Below, piece after piece: positions 18,382 to 27,774 of a stretch of DNA of 64,000 bases. Below the pieces are notes generated by a model. The model was not told where the DNA came from, made no database searches, and saw only the letters and a list, made by a program, of their open reading frames with translations. A program made the position numbers and the translations under genes. How positions within the stretch are numbered: position 1 is the stretch's first letter; each line of letters begins with the position of its first letter. Source of the stretch: Desulfallas thermosapovorans DSM 6562. Its GTDB lineage: Bacteria > Bacillota > Desulfotomaculia > Desulfotomaculales > Desulfallaceae. The stretch is taken from the NCBI RefSeq assembly GCF_008124625.1, contig NZ_VNHM01000001.1, positions 62,001-126,000 on the forward strand. The letters run 5' to 3'.

Positions 18382-19620
18382 TCACCGCCGTAAAACTTCC
18401 GCGGCCGCTCGTATCAAGCCTATTTTTGTATAATTTAACGACAGGCCGCCCTGAAAATATGCCACGTATGGTTCCCGCACCGGCGCGTCAGCGGTAAATT
18501 CCAACGAAGCGCCCTGCACAAAGGTACCTGCGGCCATAATGACCGAATGGGCATAGCCGGGCATGGGAGCTGGAACCGGCGCAACATGGCTGTCCACCGG
18601 CGAAGCACCCTGGACCCCCCGGCAAAATGCTTGCAATCGTTCCGCAGAACCCAAGACCACAGCTTGGATAATATCTGTACGGGACATTTCTGGAGTGGGA
18701 AAAACCTCAAACCCCAGTTCCTGAAAAAAACATGCCCCCCAGATAGCTCCGCGCAATGCTTCCATTACAGCATGCGGGGCCATATATAATCCCTGGTATA
18801 AAAGGCGCTGCCAGCCCAATGTAGGCCCCACATCAGACCCGATACCCGGGGCGGTTAAACGCCCGGCTGCCAACCGTACCAGTGATTGTTTTCCAGCTAC
18901 ATAACCACCGGTAGGCGCCAATCCCCCCCCCGGGTTCTTAATTAGCGAACCGGCAATTAAATCAGCACCATGTTCAGTTGGTTCCGACTCCTCGACAAAT
19001 TCACCGTAACAATTATCTACAAAGATAATGGTATCCGGCTGCCTGTCCTTTATAAACCGGCAAAGCTTGTCCAACTGTTTCATATTAAGGGACGGCCTGG
19101 TGCTGTAACCGCAGGAACGTTGCAACAGCACCATTTTTACAGGCTGCCGCAATGCCTGGTCTATACTTGACCAGTCCAGTCCATAATCAGACAACAATTC
19201 AAGTTGCCGGTAACGTACCCCCATGCTAGACAGTGAACCCTCGATGGTAGCCCCCGCGCCAATTATTTGCTCTAAGGTATCATAGGGCTTGCCCTGTACA
19301 GTTAGTAATGTATCACCGTTCTTCAACACCCCATATAAGCACAGGGCTATGGCATGGGTGCCGCTGACGATCTGCCCCCTTACCAGGGCGGCCTCAGTGC
19401 CAAAAATCCTGGCAAACATTTCCTCCAGGGTTTCACGGCCATCGTCATCATAACCATATCCTGTTGAGCCCTTAAGATGATAAGTGCTGACCCGTGCTTC
19501 CACAAAGGCATTCAGTACCTTGGCGTGATTTGCATGTTCCACGGGCTTTAGTGCACCGTATATTTCTTCAACTTTTCTATCCACTTCGGCAGCAATAGCT
19601 GTTAAATCTTTCAATTGCAC
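18382..19620 (-). CDS. PLP-dependent methionine gamma-lyase/aluminium-resistance family protein (YnbB-like)
   Basis: 412 residues of the fold-type I PLP family, annotated as aluminium resistance protein or YnbB in Bacillus. Visible blocks: STYHLKGSTGYGYDDDGRETLEE at the N-terminus (interrupted here only for description), VRGQIVSGTHAIALCLYG, the cofactor Asp in IIFVDNCYGEFVE, and the Schiff-base lysine region GSLIKNPGGGLAPTGGYVAG. The physiological reaction is not established. GTG 19620 is the start, because AAGGAG lies 7 nt upstream; an ATG-like frame start at 19671 would run into spoVK. Bacillus also keeps spoVK and ynbB together. Confidence 0.87.
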   Translation of the reverse strand: MQLKDLTAIAAEVDRKVEEIYGALKPVEHANHAKVLNAFVEARVSTYHLKGSTGYGYDDDGRETLEEMFARIFGTEAALVRGQIVSGTHAIALCLYGVLKNGDTLLTVQGKPYDTLEQIIGAGATIEGSLSSMGVRYRQLELLSDYGLDWSSIDQALRQPVKMVLLQRSCGYSTRPSLNMKQLDKLCRFIKDRQPDTIIFVDNCYGEFVEESEPTEHGADLIAGSLIKNPGGGLAPTGGYVAGKQSLVRLAAGRLTAPGIGSDVGPTLGWQRLLYQGLYMAPHAVMEALRGAIWGACFFQELGFEVFPTPEMSRTDIIQAVVLGSAERLQAFCRGVQGASPVDSHVAPVPAPMPGYAHSVIMAAGTFVQGASLEFTADAPVREPYVAYFQGGLSLNYTKIGLIRAAAEVLRR

Positions 19621-19642
19621 ATGTCCACTCCTTGGCTTGTAT

Positions 19643-20593
19643 TTAATTTCGCACACTATCGCGTGCCCCAACCATATCCTCCCTGGTTAAAACCATTAAA
19701 TCTTCCCTGGTTATCTGCTCTTGATCCATAAGTCGCACCGCCTGTACACGCATAGCCCTTTCTATTAAGTTACGCACCAATCTGGCATTGCCATTATGCT
19801 CATGCAACCTGGGCACGGCTTCAATAATCATCCTTAACTCTTCCCTTGCCCCGCTTGATAATTTATACTGCCTTTGTTGTAACATCATATCAGCTATAGC
19901 CAGCAATTCATCCGTGCTATAATCGGGAAAATTTATGTGTATAGGAAACCGGGAACGCAAACCCGGGTTGGTTTGCATAAACTTGTTCATTTCCTCCCTG
20001 TAACCGGCTAAAATAATTATTAAATTATCTTTGTTGTCCTCCATGCCCTTGACGATGGTATCGATGGCCTCCTTGCCAAAGTCCTTTTCACCGCCTCTTG
20101 CCAGAGAATAGGCTTCATCTATAAATAAAATACCCCCCAGGGATCTTTTAATCTGTTCTCTGGATTTTTGAGCTGTATGGCCAATGTATTCCCCCACCAA
20201 ATCTGCCCTTTCCACCTCCACCAGGTGCCCTTTGGGTAAGATGCCCGCTTCTCGGAATAATTTGCCCAGTATTCTGGCTACGGTGGTTTTACCAGTGCCG
20301 GGATTTCCTTTGAACACCATATGCAGCACCTGGGACTCAGTATGTAATTTTTCCCTGGAACGGCGTTTTTGTATTTCCATATATGCATATATTTCGCCAA
20401 TATGCTTCTTCACATTGTTTAAGCCGACCAGAGAATCAAGCTCTTTTCTAATTTCATTAACTTTATTATCCAAATCGCCAGCCTTGGTGCCATGCTTTTC
20501 AGATATTAACATATTTTTATCAGTGTTTAAAGCATCGCGTTGGGTAAGCTGACCTTTCCCCCCGGATGTATGCCACATTTTGATTTTAACCAT
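19643..20593 (-). CDS. spoVK: Stage V sporulation protein K-like AAA ATPase
   Basis: 316 residues of the CbbX/SpoVK AAA family. ELDSLVGLNNVKKHIGEI precedes Walker A GNPGTGKTTVA, followed by GEYIGHTAQKSREQIKRS, Walker B GGILFIDEAYSLARGG and the sensor segment NLIIILAGYREEMNKFM. SpoVK is needed late in Bacillus spore maturation. Start ATG 20593 has GGTGAGGTGATTG upstream. Position between hfq and ynbB matches Bacillus synteny and supports a spore former. Confidence 0.9.
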   Translation of the reverse strand: MVKIKMWHTSGGKGQLTQRDALNTDKNMLISEKHGTKAGDLDNKVNEIRKELDSLVGLNNVKKHIGEIYAYMEIQKRRSREKLHTESQVLHMVFKGNPGTGKTTVARILGKLFREAGILPKGHLVEVERADLVGEYIGHTAQKSREQIKRSLGGILFIDEAYSLARGGEKDFGKEAIDTIVKGMEDNKDNLIIILAGYREEMNKFMQTNPGLRSRFPIHINFPDYSTDELLAIADMMLQQRQYKLSSGAREELRMIIEAVPRLHEHNGNARLVRNLIERAMRVQAVRLMDQEQITREDLMVLTREDMVGARDSVRN

Positions 20594-20641
20594 TCAATCA
20601 CCTCACCGGGCGTTATATTAATTTCTATGCGCCCGGTCAGG

Positions 20642-20691
20642 TTAACCTGACTAAAAATTAAAAGTCTCTCTTATTAGAGAGACAAGGTTAA
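20642..20691 (-). terminator. Terminator after hfq
   Basis: Stem GTCTCTCT/AGAGAGAC with loop TATT (20664-20683), flanked by outer arms TTAACCT/AGGTTAA. The minus strand continues TTTTAATTTTT. Confidence 0.82.
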
Positions 20692-20754
20692 AACACAAAA
20701 AACCTGTCAACGGACACGCAATGTATAAGTTTAAAACACTGTCCGTATATATCT

Positions 20755-20997
20755 TTAGACGGGTTTAACCTCCGAAAAAGATGTATTAACAGGCTTCATG
20801 GGACTAACTGTGGAAATGGCGTGTTTGTAAACCATCATTTGTTTGCCGTCGCTTTCCATAATAACTGTAAAATTATCAAAACCTTTAACCATACCTTTTA
20901 ATTGAAAACCATTAATCAAAAAAATGGTCACCGGTATATTATCTTTCCTTACCTGGTTTAAAAATGCGTCCTGTAAATTTATTTGAGCCTTTGTCAT
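20755..20997 (-). CDS. hfq: RNA chaperone Hfq
   Basis: 80 residues. Sm1 motif: [30 protein letters not shown]; Sm2: [12 protein letters not shown] with the conserved YKHAIS. It binds small RNAs and mRNAs as a hexamer. The short C-terminus is typical of Firmicutes. It is located next to miaA, as in most bacteria. Confidence 0.97.
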   Translation of the reverse strand: MTKAQINLQDAFLNQVRKDNIPVTIFLINGFQLKGMVKGFDNFTVIMESDGKQMMVYKHAISTVSPMKPVNTSFSEVKPV

Positions 20998-21034
20998 ATA
21001 ATTCCCTCCGTTGGTATTTTTGTACCTTTTTTTT

Positions 21035-21991
21035 CTAACGATTCTTAATAATTCCGGACATTAGATGCTCAATTACATCTGCAACACGTTTTATTGTATC
21101 ATACTTCTCCATATCTATCCATTTGATACTACTATATCGCCTAAACCAAGTCAACTGTCGCTTGGCAAATCGCCTGGTATTTTTTTTCAATAGCTGTACC
21201 GCTTCATCCAAGGAATATTCATTGTATAAATAGCCGGCAATTTCCTTGTATCCCAGGCCCTGCATAGAGATTAGATTGCGATGGTACCCGGCGTTTAATA
21301 AGCTTTGTACCTCGTCCACCAAACCACTTTCTATCATCTTATCGACCCGTGTTTCTATTCGTTTATATAGTATATCCCGCTGGTAATAAAGTGCAATAAA
21401 TAATATATCATAATCCGGATAGGGCAGCTTGTTATTGTTACGAAACATAGCACCCGCATTACCGGTTTGGTGGTATATTTCCAAAGCCCGAATGATTCTT
21501 TTAAGATCATTCACATGAATACGGGCTGCCGTTACTGGATCAACTGTTTCAAGCAATTTATGCACAGCTTCATTTCCCTTTTGTTCAGCCTCCCGTTTTA
21601 ATGACTTGCGAAGTTCCTCATCCGCCCCTACACCGCTGAAATCATAATCATAAATTACCGCATCTATGTAAAAACCGGTACCGCCCACCAAAAGCGGCAC
21701 ACTGCCATGGTTGTGGATATTTGCTATGGCCTTCCTTGCTAAATTCTGAAAAACCGCCGCGGTAAAATTAACATCGGGGTCAACAATATTTATTAAATGA
21801 TGGGGCACCCCTCTGGTTTCCTCAACAGTAGGTTTGGCAGTGCCGATATCCATAAAACGATATATCTGCATTGAATCTGCTGATACTACTTCACCATTTA
21901 ACCTGTCGGCCACCTCTACGGCAACCTCAGTTTTCCCGGTGGCCGTAGGACCCGCAATAACCAGAAGCGGTATTTTATTATTATTTTTCAT
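21035..21991 (-). CDS. miaA: tRNA dimethylallyltransferase
   Basis: 318 residues from ATG 21991, chosen because GGGGATGTG precedes it; TTG 22003 and ATG 21997 are upstream options. It transfers a dimethylallyl group to A37 of tRNAs reading UNN codons. P-loop [41 protein letters not shown] and [12 protein letters not shown] are all family blocks. Its product is the substrate of MiaB, encoded at 30934. Confidence 0.96.
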   Translation of the reverse strand: MKNNNKIPLLVIAGPTATGKTEVAVEVADRLNGEVVSADSMQIYRFMDIGTAKPTVEETRGVPHHLINIVDPDVNFTAAVFQNLARKAIANIHNHGSVPLLVGGTGFYIDAVIYDYDFSGVGADEELRKSLKREAEQKGNEAVHKLLETVDPVTAARIHVNDLKRIIRALEIYHQTGNAGAMFRNNNKLPYPDYDILFIALYYQRDILYKRIETRVDKMIESGLVDEVQSLLNAGYHRNLISMQGLGYKEIAGYLYNEYSLDEAVQLLKKNTRRFAKRQLTWFRRYSSIKWIDMEKYDTIKRVADVIEHLMSGIIKNR

Positions 21992-22003
21992 ACACATCCC
22001 CAA

Positions 22004-22807
22004 TCATTCTTTCTTAATCATAATACCATATTTCACCTGGGAGTGTTTTCCCCCTTCGATACGACTAAAACCCAACCTAATTAGTTCATGTGCCTCTTTG
22101 TTATCTTTAACCACCACTCGTCGCCTCGCCACCCGCAATGCCGCATCAATCACCTCGGGAATTAACAAACGTGTATCAGCCAGTGGTCTGAGGGCATTTA
22201 TAGCGCTTGATTTCAACACCGGGCGGCGAAACATGGGGTCAAAATAAACCACGTCAAAGCTGTTGGGGGGCATGGTATCAAGGATAGTACGATGGTCGGC
22301 ATTGACCACCACTATACGTTCCATGGCCTCTTGTATAGCCTTAGCTGCCCTTTTATAACTATGCAAACCTGCCCGCACAATGGAAGCTATAATTGGGGAT
22401 GATTCCAACCCTACTACCAACCCCTCTTTTCCGAGCACAAAACTGGCCACAACAGCATCCACACCCAAACCCAGTGTGCAATCCAACAACTTTTCACCGG
22501 GTTTTAAACCCATGGCATTGATCATCGTATCATTTTTACCCGATCGTATTTCTTTTATACGCAGAATAGCCATACTGGGGTGGAAAAAAAGTTCTGAATC
22601 ACCGGTAATGCAAGTTATTTGCTGGTCTTTGACCACTATTACATGTTCTGCGTGCCATTCTTCAGCCAATTCTTGTATGGTTTTCTTACCCCTTGGTACT
22701 AAAGGAAAACCTGTTTCCGCGCTGATTATTTCTGCCCGATCCCATTGCTTTGCACGGGGTTTCAAGGATGTGGTTACAATGCCGCACCGGCCATTTTGTG
22801 CTATCAA
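22004..22807 (-). CDS. Class I SAM-dependent methyltransferase, RsmJ-like
   Basis: 267 residues. The SAM-binding core has LLDCTLGLGVDAVVASFVLG, an acidic VVGLESS strand end and the catalytic-type motif DVVYFDPMFRRP, similar to the YFDPMFP of the 16S rRNA m2G1516 methyltransferase RsmJ. The N-terminal 85 residues are a separate domain. RsmJ function is therefore plausible but not proved. The start is TTG 22807 after GGAGGGG. It is between mutL and miaA, and its stop abuts miaA. Confidence 0.75.
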   Translation of the reverse strand: MIAQNGRCGIVTTSLKPRAKQWDRAEIISAETGFPLVPRGKKTIQELAEEWHAEHVIVVKDQQITCITGDSELFFHPSMAILRIKEIRSGKNDTMINAMGLKPGEKLLDCTLGLGVDAVVASFVLGKEGLVVGLESSPIIASIVRAGLHSYKRAAKAIQEAMERIVVVNADHRTILDTMPPNSFDVVYFDPMFRRPVLKSSAINALRPLADTRLLIPEVIDAALRVARRRVVVKDNKEAHELIRLGFSRIEGGKHSQVKYGIMIKKE

Positions 22808-22822
22808 ATATAACCCCTCCGG

Positions 22823-24691
22823 TTAAGTACGTTTAAACATAACATCCAGTTCTCGACGGGTGAACGAAACCACGGTGGGACGGCCATGGGGACAAGTATA
22901 CGGCTCGCCGGCCCCGGCCAGCCGTGCCACAAGTGCTTCCATCGCTTCCGTGGAAAGTCTTTCCCCGGCTTTAATTGCCGCTTTACAAGCCAACAGTGAG
23001 GCCAGGGCATGTTTGGTTTTGGCACTGCTTATCTTTCCTTGCTCCATGATAGACTCTGCCACATCCGCCAGCAATTGTTCACTCTGTCCGGGGGGAAATT
23101 CCGCTGGTATACCACGCAATAACAGGCTCCCTTGTCCGAAATCTTCAAAAACAAAACCCACTGCCCGCAGTTCAACTGCATATTCCTTAAGCAGTTCTTG
23201 TTCATGTAACCTTAAATTGATATTAACCGGCTTTAATAAATACTGCACCTGGGGATTGGGTACAGACAATTGTTTGAAAAACTTTTCAAATAATACGCGT
23301 TCATGGGCGGCATGCTGATCAATAATAAATAAACCATCGGCTGCCTGGGCTAGAATATAAGCATTCAATAACTGCCCGACAATTCGTAGATCCGGGAAGG
23401 CAGGGTTTTCCTTATAACTTTCAGCAACCTCAGCCAACTGGTCGGAATGATGATCATCAGCCTTTGAAGGCAAGGTTACTGTGGCACCAAGTTCATCCTT
23501 ATTTCCACTTGAGCTTGAGCCCGCCGGTGCCTGCTGATCACAGGCCGGAACATAACTTGCGGCAACCCTTTCCTTTAAACTGTTACCATTCCCCGCTCCA
23601 GCCTGTCCCTTATTAGATACCTTATGCTGGTTCGCAGGGGAAGGGAGATTTAGAACAAAAGGCTCGCTGGTGGCAGGCATTTTTACAGGATGGGGAATAA
23701 GACCGGTTTCTCTTAAAGCTCTACGCACCGCATCCGTAATCAATAATTGCAAGTGCTCCTCATTGGATAGTTTAACTTCCATCTTGGCGGGATGTACATT
23801 TACGTCTATTTTATCAGGCGGGAGCCAGATTAACAAAACCGCCACCGGATAGCGGGCGGCAGTTAATTTCCCCCGGTATGCTTCTATAAGGGCGTTATTA
23901 ATCGACCTGCTCCGGACAACACGGCCATTAACTGCCACGGTAATTTGCTGCCGTGTACTACGGCTTAATTCCGGCTTACTAATATAGCCTTCTACTTTAA
24001 TATCTTGCTCTTGGTTGTTAATTGCCAGCATCATGTTGGCCGTGCGGACATCATAAACCGAGGCCAACACATCCAATGTATTACCTGATCCCGGGGAACG
24101 GAAAATTTCCCGACCGTTATGGCTAAAAATAAATCTGGTCTGGGGCCTGATGAGGGCCATTTTATACACCATATCAGCAATTAGTCCACCTTCGGTGGAC
24201 TTGGATTTCAAATGTTTACGGCGTGCGGGAGTATTGTAGAATATGTCCTGCACATTGATGAGCGTACCCACTGGACAACCGACCGGTTCCTTTCGCAGCA
24301 CTTGGCCGCCTTTAATAACCATATGGTATCCCATATTATTTTCCGGCACCCGAGTTTTGATGGATAGTCTTGCCACTGCGGCAATACTGGGCAGCGCTTC
24401 TCCCCTGAAACCCAGAGTATTAATGCAGTTCAGATCTGCAATACTTTTAATTTTACTGGTAGCATGACGCTGAAAAGCCAGGGGGGTATCCTCCTGGCTT
24501 ATACCGCAACCGTTATCAACAACCTCAATGGCCTCAATGCCCCCACCGGTAATGGCAATATTAATTATATTAGCCCCGGCGTCCAGTGAATTCTCCACCA
24601 ATTCCTTGACAATGGAAACAGGTCGCTCAATTACTTCACCCGCCGCGATACGACAAGCGGTATGTTCACTTAACAAATATATTCTTGGCAT
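22823..24691 (-). CDS. mutL: DNA mismatch repair protein MutL
   Basis: 622 residues. GHKL ATPase blocks: IAAGEVIERPVSIVKELVEN, EVVDNGCGI, HATSKI and GFRGEALPSIAAVA. After a low-complexity linker (about 345-430) comes the C-terminal endonuclease domain with DQHAAHERVLFE, and the metal-site segments ACKAAIKAGE and CPHGRPT. It is therefore a nicking MutL of the type found in species lacking MutH. It belongs with mutS at 27775, although two unrelated genes intervene. Confidence 0.97.
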   Translation of the reverse strand: MPRIYLLSEHTACRIAAGEVIERPVSIVKELVENSLDAGANIINIAITGGGIEAIEVVDNGCGISQEDTPLAFQRHATSKIKSIADLNCINTLGFRGEALPSIAAVARLSIKTRVPENNMGYHMVIKGGQVLRKEPVGCPVGTLINVQDIFYNTPARRKHLKSKSTEGGLIADMVYKMALIRPQTRFIFSHNGREIFRSPGSGNTLDVLASVYDVRTANMMLAINNQEQDIKVEGYISKPELSRSTRQQITVAVNGRVVRSRSINNALIEAYRGKLTAARYPVAVLLIWLPPDKIDVNVHPAKMEVKLSNEEHLQLLITDAVRRALRETGLIPHPVKMPATSEPFVLNLPSPANQHKVSNKGQAGAGNGNSLKERVAASYVPACDQQAPAGSSSSGNKDELGATVTLPSKADDHHSDQLAEVAESYKENPAFPDLRIVGQLLNAYILAQAADGLFIIDQHAAHERVLFEKFFKQLSVPNPQVQYLLKPVNINLRLHEQELLKEYAVELRAVGFVFEDFGQGSLLLRGIPAEFPPGQSEQLLADVAESIMEQGKISSAKTKHALASLLACKAAIKAGERLSTEAMEALVARLAGAGEPYTCPHGRPTVVSFTRRELDVMFKRT

Positions 24692-24697
24692 TTCTTC

Positions 24698-26056
24698 TTA
24701 CCCTTCCGTTACCCATTCCTGTCCCTTTACTTTATCATAATACATGCAAGTATCAGTGGATTTATCTTGCATATAAACATATTCGCATTCTTTTTGTTTT
24801 TTAGCCTGTTCGTAAATATCATATGCCTCGCTTTGGCAAGCATGGCAAGCCTGAAAAGGTATGGAAACAGCATAAATTCTAATCGGCGCCCTGTAACCCC
24901 TTTCGCCCCGGGACTTGATAATGATATAACCCGGACAATCGGGGCACATACGTACCTTTTCAAATTGCTCCTCTTCAATATAATCGGTATCATAATAGAT
25001 AAACTTTTTGCGCTGGTAATATTTATCATTACCAAATACATTGGGTAAATCCACTTTATCTTTATTAGCCCAGGATTCCAATAACTGCTCCACCATGCGC
25101 TGTACCTGTGCTATCCTTTCCGGGCTCTCCTTAAATCTCCCCGGCCAGTAATCGGGTTCCATAACATTGGAATAATCCACATCGGCCAGGGCTAGGATTA
25201 TGGCCAGATTAATATAGGGCAAAGCTGTTTCAATAGCATAACCACCCTCCAAAACAGCCAAATGTGGTTGCAATTTTTTAGTAAAATCGGCATAGGCCCT
25301 GGCAGTGAACCTCATGCTACCCAAAGGATCGGTATAGTGATTATCCTGTCCCGCTGAATTAATGATAATCTCCGGCTGAAAATCCTTCACCACAGGCAAT
25401 ACCAAGTTATCTACCACATACATAAAGGCCTCGTCTCCGGTGCCCGGAGGCAGGGGCACATTAAGCGTTTTAGCGTAGGCCCCGGGGCCACCCAGTTCGT
25501 GGGTAAAACCCGTACCCGGAAAAATGGTACGACCATCCTGGTGGAATGATATGAATAAAACATCGGGATCATGATAAAAAATATCCTGGGTACCGTCACC
25601 ATGATGGGCGTCTGAATCAACAATGGCTATTTTTTTTATACCATGACGGCGCCGCAAGTATTCAACCAGAACTGCTTCGTTGTTAATGCTGCAGAAACCT
25701 CGATTTCCGTGCACAACACGCATGGCATGATGACCCGGCGGGCGAACCATGGCAAATCCGTTTCTGATTTCCCCGTTTACAATACTATCCCCTAACTGCA
25801 GCGTAGACCCGGCGGCAATCAGGTGGGCCTCGGTGACCTGGCTTTGCACCATAGGCACACAAAAATGCGTTCTTGATATATCGTGCAAAGAGGCTAGACG
25901 GGGTGCATATTCATGAATTTGGGGTAAATCCATAACACCCTCTTCAAAAATTTGATCTCGGGTGTATAGTAACCTCTCTTCCCTTTCGGGGTGAGTGGGG
26001 GAAATAGCCCAGTCAAAGGCAGGAAAGAAGATTAAGCCTGTTTTTTTATTAATCAC
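24698..26056 (-). CDS. Histone deacetylase-family protein with C-terminal zinc ribbon
   Basis: 452 residues. Residues 1-330 are an arginase/deacetylase-fold HDAC domain. His pair RPPGHHAMR, zinc ligands in IVDSDAHHGDGTQD and SAGQDNHYTDP, and VLEGGYAIE near the end are all present, so it should be active. About 90 C-terminal residues add two CxxC pairs (MCPDCPGY and CHACQSE), which could form a zinc ribbon; this is beyond the AcuC length. The substrate may be acetyl-lysine (AcuC-like) or an acetylpolyamine. It overlaps the next upstream gene by 4 bp (GTGA), implying coupling with the hydantoinase-like protein. Confidence 0.85.
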   Translation of the reverse strand: MINKKTGLIFFPAFDWAISPTHPEREERLLYTRDQIFEEGVMDLPQIHEYAPRLASLHDISRTHFCVPMVQSQVTEAHLIAAGSTLQLGDSIVNGEIRNGFAMVRPPGHHAMRVVHGNRGFCSINNEAVLVEYLRRRHGIKKIAIVDSDAHHGDGTQDIFYHDPDVLFISFHQDGRTIFPGTGFTHELGGPGAYAKTLNVPLPPGTGDEAFMYVVDNLVLPVVKDFQPEIIINSAGQDNHYTDPLGSMRFTARAYADFTKKLQPHLAVLEGGYAIETALPYINLAIILALADVDYSNVMEPDYWPGRFKESPERIAQVQRMVEQLLESWANKDKVDLPNVFGNDKYYQRKKFIYYDTDYIEEEQFEKVRMCPDCPGYIIIKSRGERGYRAPIRIYAVSIPFQACHACQSEAYDIYEQAKKQKECEYVYMQDKSTDTCMYYDKVKGQEWVTEG

Positions 26057-27735
26057 TTAAACCCACCCCTCGCTCCGATATGACCGATTATGCCCCTTGG
26101 TGTTTGTACGCTGATGTCATAAATTCTCCCCGTGGTAATCCAGTTGCGTACCATAGTAAATACATCCCGACGGGTATATTCAGTTTTTTCCACCGCATTA
26201 CCCAATCCATACTTTTCCGCTCGTTTTTTCAACCATTCATCGGCTAAAAGCAGGGCATCTTCTTCTGTAAAGGGATCCTTTTCTATTTTACCCTGATAAC
26301 CTTCTTGTTCAATAGTGTAGTAGCCTTGTTCCGTATCCGCCCGCAAATTAATTTGGATTGTAGGTATCGCCACAGCAGCCCCTATGGCATTAGCCACCGG
26401 AGAGTAAGGTGGGATTACCGGATTAGCCCCTATTCTGGCTGCTATTTGGGTAATAAAGCCCGCAGCTCCGCCACCCACACCTACCACCATATCCGGCCGT
26501 TCCTTACGCTTTTGCAAAACTTCCCAGACCCGGTAAGCAGGTTCCTGCTCCCATTGGATGAACATAGCTTCAATTTCCTGTACAATTACATCTATAACCA
26601 TATTAATTATCTTCTGTGCCACTTCACTGGGACTCATGCCCAGTGGCTGGCCCAGCATCTCCATGGCTTCGGTAGCTTTTTTAGGACTGCCAAGTCTGGT
26701 CAATCCCAACACCCTTAACGCATCTGTTGGCGTGGGCATTGGGCCACCCAGGCAGAACGCCGGCCCCAGTCTTTCAGAATAAACTAAAATTTCTTTACCC
26801 ACCCGCTCCACTAAACTATCTCCGCCTACAGCCACAGATTTTACGGCCAGGGCCCGGACCTGTGTAAGGTTGTCATAAACCGGGGCACCCCTGGCGGAAA
26901 GCAACGGTTGGCCGCTTAGTATTAAAGCCAGGTCTGTGGTGGTACCACCGATATCCACCACCACCGCCGTTTCCCCCGGCGGTATCAGTGCTTGCACACC
27001 CAGGGTACTGGCGGCCGGCCCGCTGAAGATAGTCTCGATGGGCACACCGGATACTTTGTTGAGAGGCATGGTACCGCCATCAGCTTTAAGTATATATACC
27101 GCTCCCTCAATACCTCGCCTGGATAGAGCCGCCTGTACCGAGTCAACAAAAAATGAATATTTATCCTTAGTGGCACAGGCCAACATGGTGGAAACCACCC
27201 GTCGTGGGAAATTTAGTTGACCGGCAACCTGATGTCCCAATTCCACATGCCAGTCCGGGTGTAAGCTTGCTAACTTGGAAGCAACCGTTTTTTCATGCTT
27301 ATTGTTCCGTACGGAAAACTTTCCAACCACGGCTACCTTTTTATATCCTCTGGCGTTTAAATTATTTATGGCTTTCTCAATTTCGTTATCATTCAGGGGT
27401 ATGATTTCCCGCCCCCTGTAATCCATGGCGCCCGAAATAATAAAAGTATCTGTGTTATACTTATAATGCACGTGGCTTAAACCGGGTCCGGGTATTAGTA
27501 TCAAACCCACGGGGTCATATTTTTTTTCCGCAATTAAATTTGTAATCAAGGTAGTACTGAAGACAACCCGCTCAATTAATTCTGCAGGTACACCCTTCAT
27601 GATCCTATCCAGTGCATCCAATAAAGATGTTATGATATCCTCACTGCTGGGCACTGTAGCCGAAGCCCGTACCAACCCCTCATTCAGGAGCACCGCGTTG
27701 GTACTGGTACCTCCCACATCTATACCGATATACAT
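26053..27735 (-). CDS. Hydantoinase/oxoprolinase family protein (HyuA-like)
   Basis: 560 residues. The N-terminal domain starts MYIGIDVGGTSTNAVLL with the ASKHA phosphate loop, followed by FSTTLITNLI and VGLILIPGPGL; the central domain has SGPAASTLGVQALI and VVVDIGGTTTDLALI. The family includes ATP-dependent hydantoinase and acetophenone/acetone carboxylase subunits. No HyuB partner lies nearby, so the substrate is unknown. It shares a 4-bp overlap with the deacetylase gene. Confidence 0.83.
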   Translation of the reverse strand: MYIGIDVGGTSTNAVLLNEGLVRASATVPSSEDIITSLLDALDRIMKGVPAELIERVVFSTTLITNLIAEKKYDPVGLILIPGPGLSHVHYKYNTDTFIISGAMDYRGREIIPLNDNEIEKAINNLNARGYKKVAVVGKFSVRNNKHEKTVASKLASLHPDWHVELGHQVAGQLNFPRRVVSTMLACATKDKYSFFVDSVQAALSRRGIEGAVYILKADGGTMPLNKVSGVPIETIFSGPAASTLGVQALIPPGETAVVVDIGGTTTDLALILSGQPLLSARGAPVYDNLTQVRALAVKSVAVGGDSLVERVGKEILVYSERLGPAFCLGGPMPTPTDALRVLGLTRLGSPKKATEAMEMLGQPLGMSPSEVAQKIINMVIDVIVQEIEAMFIQWEQEPAYRVWEVLQKRKERPDMVVGVGGGAAGFITQIAARIGANPVIPPYSPVANAIGAAVAIPTIQINLRADTEQGYYTIEQEGYQGKIEKDPFTEEDALLLADEWLKKRAEKYGLGNAVEKTEYTRRDVFTMVRNWITTGRIYDISVQTPRGIIGHIGARGGFK

Positions 27736-27774
27736 ATCTATACACCCCCGACCCGTATCAAACCTATAAAAGTA

